DNA of 64,000 nt, taken from the NCBI RefSeq assembly GCF_000372725.1, contig NW_005200690.1, positions 990,795-1,054,794 on the forward strand, read 5' to 3'. Positions 61,258-64,000 of this stretch are shown here, piece by piece; within the stretch, counting starts at the first letter, position 1, and every line of letters begins with the position of its first letter. The notes under the pieces are model-generated. The model made no database searches. It was not told the origin of the DNA and saw only the letters and a list, made by a program, of their open reading frames with translations. The position numbers and the translations under genes are program-made. This DNA is from Emiliania huxleyi CCMP1516 (lineage: Eukaryota > Haptophyta > Isochrysidales > Noelaerhabdaceae).

Positions 61258-64000
61258 TCAGACGCCATACGTGGCAGCGATCTCATCGGCCTGGCGCTGT
61301 CGCCCCGCCTTCTTCAGCAGCGCGGCAAGATTGCGGGCTGAGCTCTGCGTCTCCTCATGCCCCTCCCCGTACCGAGCAGCGCACCCCTCCAGCTCCTCCC
61401 GGAAGAGAGTGATGGCGTCGCCGAGCCTGCCCTGGTCCTGCAGCAGCAAGCCGAGGTTGTAGATCGAGGTAAGCGTGCCCGGGTGCCGGTCACCGAGCGT
61501 CTCTCGCCTCGCCCCCAGCGCCTCGCAGTACAGCGCCTCCGCGCCGTCCAGGTCGCCCTTGGCGTGCAGCAGGAAGCCGAGGTTGTTGACCGAGGTGAGC
61601 GTGTCCGAGTGTCGGTCGCCGAGCGTCTCTCGCCTCGCCCCCAGCGCCTCGCAGTACAGCGCCTCCGCGCTGTCCAGGTCGCCCTTGGCCCTCAGCAGCC
61701 CGCCGAGGTTGTTGACCGAGGTGAGCGTGTCCGAGTGTCGGTCACCGAGCGTCTCTCGCTTCGCCTCCAGCGCCTCGCAGTACAGCGCCTCCGCGCTGTC
61801 CAGGTCACCCTGGTCCTGCAGCAGCGTGCCGAGGTTGTTGATCGAGGTGAGCGTGTCCGGGTGCCGGTCACCGAGCGTCTCTCGCCTCGCCCCCAGCGCC
61901 TCGCAGTACAGCGCCTCCGCGCCGTCCAGGTCACCCTGGTCCTGCAGCAGCGTGCCGAGGTTGTTGACCGTGGTGAGCGTGTCCGAGTGTCGGTCGCCGA
62001 GCGTCTCTCGCCTCCCCTCCAGCGCCTCCCGGAAGAGAGTGATGGCGTCGCCGAGCCTGCCCTGGTCCTGCAGCAGCGTGCCGAGGTTGTAGATCGAGGT
62101 AAGCGTGTCCGAGTGCCGGTCACCGAGCGTCTCTCGCTTCGCCTCCAGCGCCTCGCGAAGCAGCATCTCCGCGCTGTCCAGGTCGCCCTTGGCCTTCAGC
62201 AGCAAGCCGAGGTTGTAGATCGAGGTGAGCGTGCTCGGGTGCCGGTCGCCGAGCGTCTCTCGCCTCGCCTCCAGCGCCTCGCGAAGCAGCATCTCCGCGC
62301 TGTCCAGGTCGCCCTTGGCCTTCAGCAGCAAGCCGAGGTTGTTGATCGAGGTGAGCGTGCCCGGGTGCCGGTCACCGAGCGTCTCTCGCCTCGCCTCCAG
62401 CGCCTCGCAGTACAGCGCCTCCGCGCCGTCCAGGTCGCCCTTGGCCTTCAGCAGCGTGCCGAGGTTGTTGATCGAGGTGAGCGTGTCCGGGTGCCGGTCA
62501 CCGAGCGTCTCTCGCCTCGCCCCCAGCGCCTCGCAGTACAGCGCCTCCGCGCCGTCCAGGTCACCCTGGTCCTTCAGCAGCGTGCCGAGGTTGTTGATCA
62601 AGGTGAGCGTGCTCGGGTGCCGGTCGCCGAGCATCTCTCTGCACCCCTCCAGCTCCTCCCGAAAGAGAGTGATGGCGTCGCCGAGCCTGCCCTGGTCCTT
62701 CAGCAGCAAGCCGAGGTTGTTTATCGAGGTGAGCGTGTCCGAGTGCCGGTCACCGAGCGTCTCTCGCCTCGCCCCCAGCGCCTCGCAGTACAGCGCCTCC
62801 GCGCCGTCCAGGTCGCCCTTGGCCTTCAGCAGCGTGCCGAGGTTGTTGATCGAGGTGAGCGTGTCCGAGTGCCGGTCACCGAGCGTCTTTCGCCTCGCCC
62901 CCAGCGCCTCGCAGTACAGCGCCTCCGCGCTGTCCAGGTCACCCCGGTCCTGCAGCAGCGTGCCGAGGTTGTTGATCGAGGTGAGCGTGTCCGGGTGCCG
63001 GTCACCGAGCGTCTCTCGCCTCGCCCCCAGCGCCTCGCAGTACAGCGCCTCCGCGCTGTCCAGGTCACCCTGGTCCTGCAGCAGCGTGCCGAGGTTGTTG
63101 ACCGTGGTGAGCGTGTCCGAGTGTCGGTCGCCGAGCGTCTCTCGCCTCCCCTCCAGCGCCTCCCGGAAGAGAGTGATGGCGTCGCCGAGCCTGCCCTGGT
63201 CCTTCAGCAGCAAGCCGAGGTTGTTTATCGAGGTGAGCGTGCCCGGGTGCCGGTCACCGAGCGTCTCTCGCCTCGCCCCCAGCGCCTCGCAGTACAGCGC
63301 CTCCGCGCTGTCCAGGTCACCCCGGTCCTCCAGCAGCGTGCCGAGGTTGTAGATCGAGGTGAGCGTGTCCGAGTGCCGGTCACCGAGCGTCTCTCGCCTC
63401 GCCCCCAGCGCCTCGCGGTACAGCGCCTCCGCGCCGTCCAGGTCGCCCTTGGCCCTCAGCAGCCCGCCGAGGTTGTTGACCGTGGTGAGCGTATCGGGGT
63501 GCCGGTCACCGAGCGTCTCTCGCCTCCCCTCTAGAGCCTCGCGGTGCAGCGCCTCCGCGCCGTCAAGCTCGCCCTGGTCCTGCAGCATCAGGGTACGAGC
63601 ACAGAGCAAGGTGTCTTCGTGGTCTTTTCCGTTCGCCTCGATACTGACGCTGAGCGCCTCGCGCAGCAGTGGAACTGCGCTGTCCGCGTCCCCCATGACT
63701 ACCAGTAATTTGGCCACGTGGTAGATCGAATCGATCAACGAATCTTGGGGATCGCCCGCTATCTTGCGGCTCACCTGCAGCGCTTCGCGGAATACCTCGA
63801 GGGACTCCTTGAGCTCCCCTTGCTTGTACAGCAGCACGCCAAGATTGAGGAGCTCATAAGCCTGGGTATACCTGCCCCACATTGCGTGCGTACATCTGAG
63901 CTCTTCGCGGAAAAGTGGAATCGCCCGCACCAAGTCTCCTCGCAGTGCGTAGAGGCAGCCAAGCTCCCAAAGCGCATGCTCAGGTGCTGCACCGCAGCTT
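61258..64000 (-). CDS. Kinesin-light-chain-type TPR protein, 5' end outside the window
   Basis: The frame is open from beyond base 64000 (upstream EHALWELGCLYALRGDLVRA) to the stop at 61258, at least 913 residues. It contains 17 near-identical 42-residue TPRs with the pattern LGDRHPDTLTSINNLGTLLQ, then DQGDLDSAEALYCEALGARR, the tetratricopeptide_10/12 type found in kinesin light chains and NB-ARC-linked repeat proteins. About three more diverged repeats lie at the N terminus and a half-repeat ending ADEIAATYGV at the C terminus. The 126-bp DNA unit is highly conserved, pointing to recent expansion. Units with GRLGDAITLFREALEG recur at repeats 3, 7, 12 and 17, a higher-order period of four to five. 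It is a protein-interaction protein; the partner is unknown. Confidence 0.9.
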   Translation of the reverse strand, partial: SCGAAPEHALWELGCLYALRGDLVRAIPLFREELRCTHAMWGRYTQAYELLNLGVLLYKQGELKESLEVFREALQVSRKIAGDPQDSLIDSIYHVAKLLVVMGDADSAVPLLREALSVSIEANGKDHEDTLLCARTLMLQDQGELDGAEALHREALEGRRETLGDRHPDTLTTVNNLGGLLRAKGDLDGAEALYREALGARRETLGDRHSDTLTSIYNLGTLLEDRGDLDSAEALYCEALGARRETLGDRHPGTLTSINNLGLLLKDQGRLGDAITLFREALEGRRETLGDRHSDTLTTVNNLGTLLQDQGDLDSAEALYCEALGARRETLGDRHPDTLTSINNLGTLLQDRGDLDSAEALYCEALGARRKTLGDRHSDTLTSINNLGTLLKAKGDLDGAEALYCEALGARRETLGDRHSDTLTSINNLGLLLKDQGRLGDAITLFREELEGCREMLGDRHPSTLTLINNLGTLLKDQGDLDGAEALYCEALGARRETLGDRHPDTLTSINNLGTLLKAKGDLDGAEALYCEALEARRETLGDRHPGTLTSINNLGLLLKAKGDLDSAEMLLREALEARRETLGDRHPSTLTSIYNLGLLLKAKGDLDSAEMLLREALEAKRETLGDRHSDTLTSIYNLGTLLQDQGRLGDAITLFREALEGRRETLGDRHSDTLTTVNNLGTLLQDQGDLDGAEALYCEALGARRETLGDRHPDTLTSINNLGTLLQDQGDLDSAEALYCEALEAKRETLGDRHSDTLTSVNNLGGLLRAKGDLDSAEALYCEALGARRETLGDRHSDTLTSVNNLGFLLHAKGDLDGAEALYCEALGARRETLGDRHPGTLTSIYNLGLLLQDQGRLGDAITLFREELEGCAARYGEGHEETQSSARNLAALLKKAGRQRQADEIAATYGV

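Noticed and set aside
61357-63534. 725-codon plus-strand ORF opposite the TPR gene
   Set aside because: It is a by-product of the 126-bp repeat; the minus-strand frame carries the TPR family pattern.

Overview
The window is nuclear DNA of a GC-rich unicellular eukaryote, most likely a haptophyte alga of the Emiliania/Chrysochromulina type; a pelagophyte or dinoflagellate is the main alternative. Reasons: protein genes with many short introns, about half of the solved ones starting GC instead of GT; alanine- and proline-rich proteins with GC-ending codons; long (CA)n, (CT)n(GT)n and GCC runs; a J-domain protein with a two-part plastid leader; and a very large FN3 protein with an SPPPP rod as in algal cell-surface proteins. 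The sequence is a draft: it has a 100-base N gap, a low-quality stretch, a chimeric insert and several one- or two-base frame breaks.

Layout. 0-13 kb: two paralogous minus-strand ankyrin genes (85-2111, frame-broken; 10740-12761) enclose an F-box/WD40 gene damaged by a bad contig join, a UBA-domain gene, a small unknown gene and a 2-kb repeat-rich gap. 13-20 kb: a five-domain AP2-like protein fused to a J domain, a probable plastid J-domain protein and a helical/TPR-like protein, all on the minus strand. 20-25 kb: two plus-strand genes, an unknown two-repeat protein and a BspA-type leucine-rich-repeat protein. 25-30 kb: a 12-exon myosin with WW and PDZ domains, which I resolved to a continuous 1,071-residue frame. 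30-36 kb: an unknown gene, an RNI-like LRR gene whose intron holds an array of palindromes, and an FHA-domain gene. 36-39 kb: a cysteine-rich zinc-binding gene split by a 1,223-bp hAT-like element with an 8-bp target duplication. 39-48 kb: an NHL-BTB protein (frame-broken), a membrane-anchored cyclase-family enzyme, a tail-anchored DnaJ, a reverse-transcriptase remnant and a membrane thioredoxin/PDI protein. 48-58 kb: one uninterrupted 3,415-codon FN3 receptor-like gene. 59-61 kb: a SET-domain ORF, possibly part of a mobile element, followed by (CA)68. 61-64 kb: a kinesin-light-chain-type TPR gene running off the window.

The genes form no obvious pathway. Three chaperone-type J proteins and one PDI-like protein are present, with a cytoskeletal motor, surface or scaffold repeat proteins (ANK, LRR, TPR, NHL, FN3) and probable regulators. 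The most notable theme is intron biology: frequent GC-AG introns, four exon-intron junctions duplicated in tandem with 56-98 bp spacing (two of them sitting exactly where an intron is), and introns filled with palindromic or tandem repeats.
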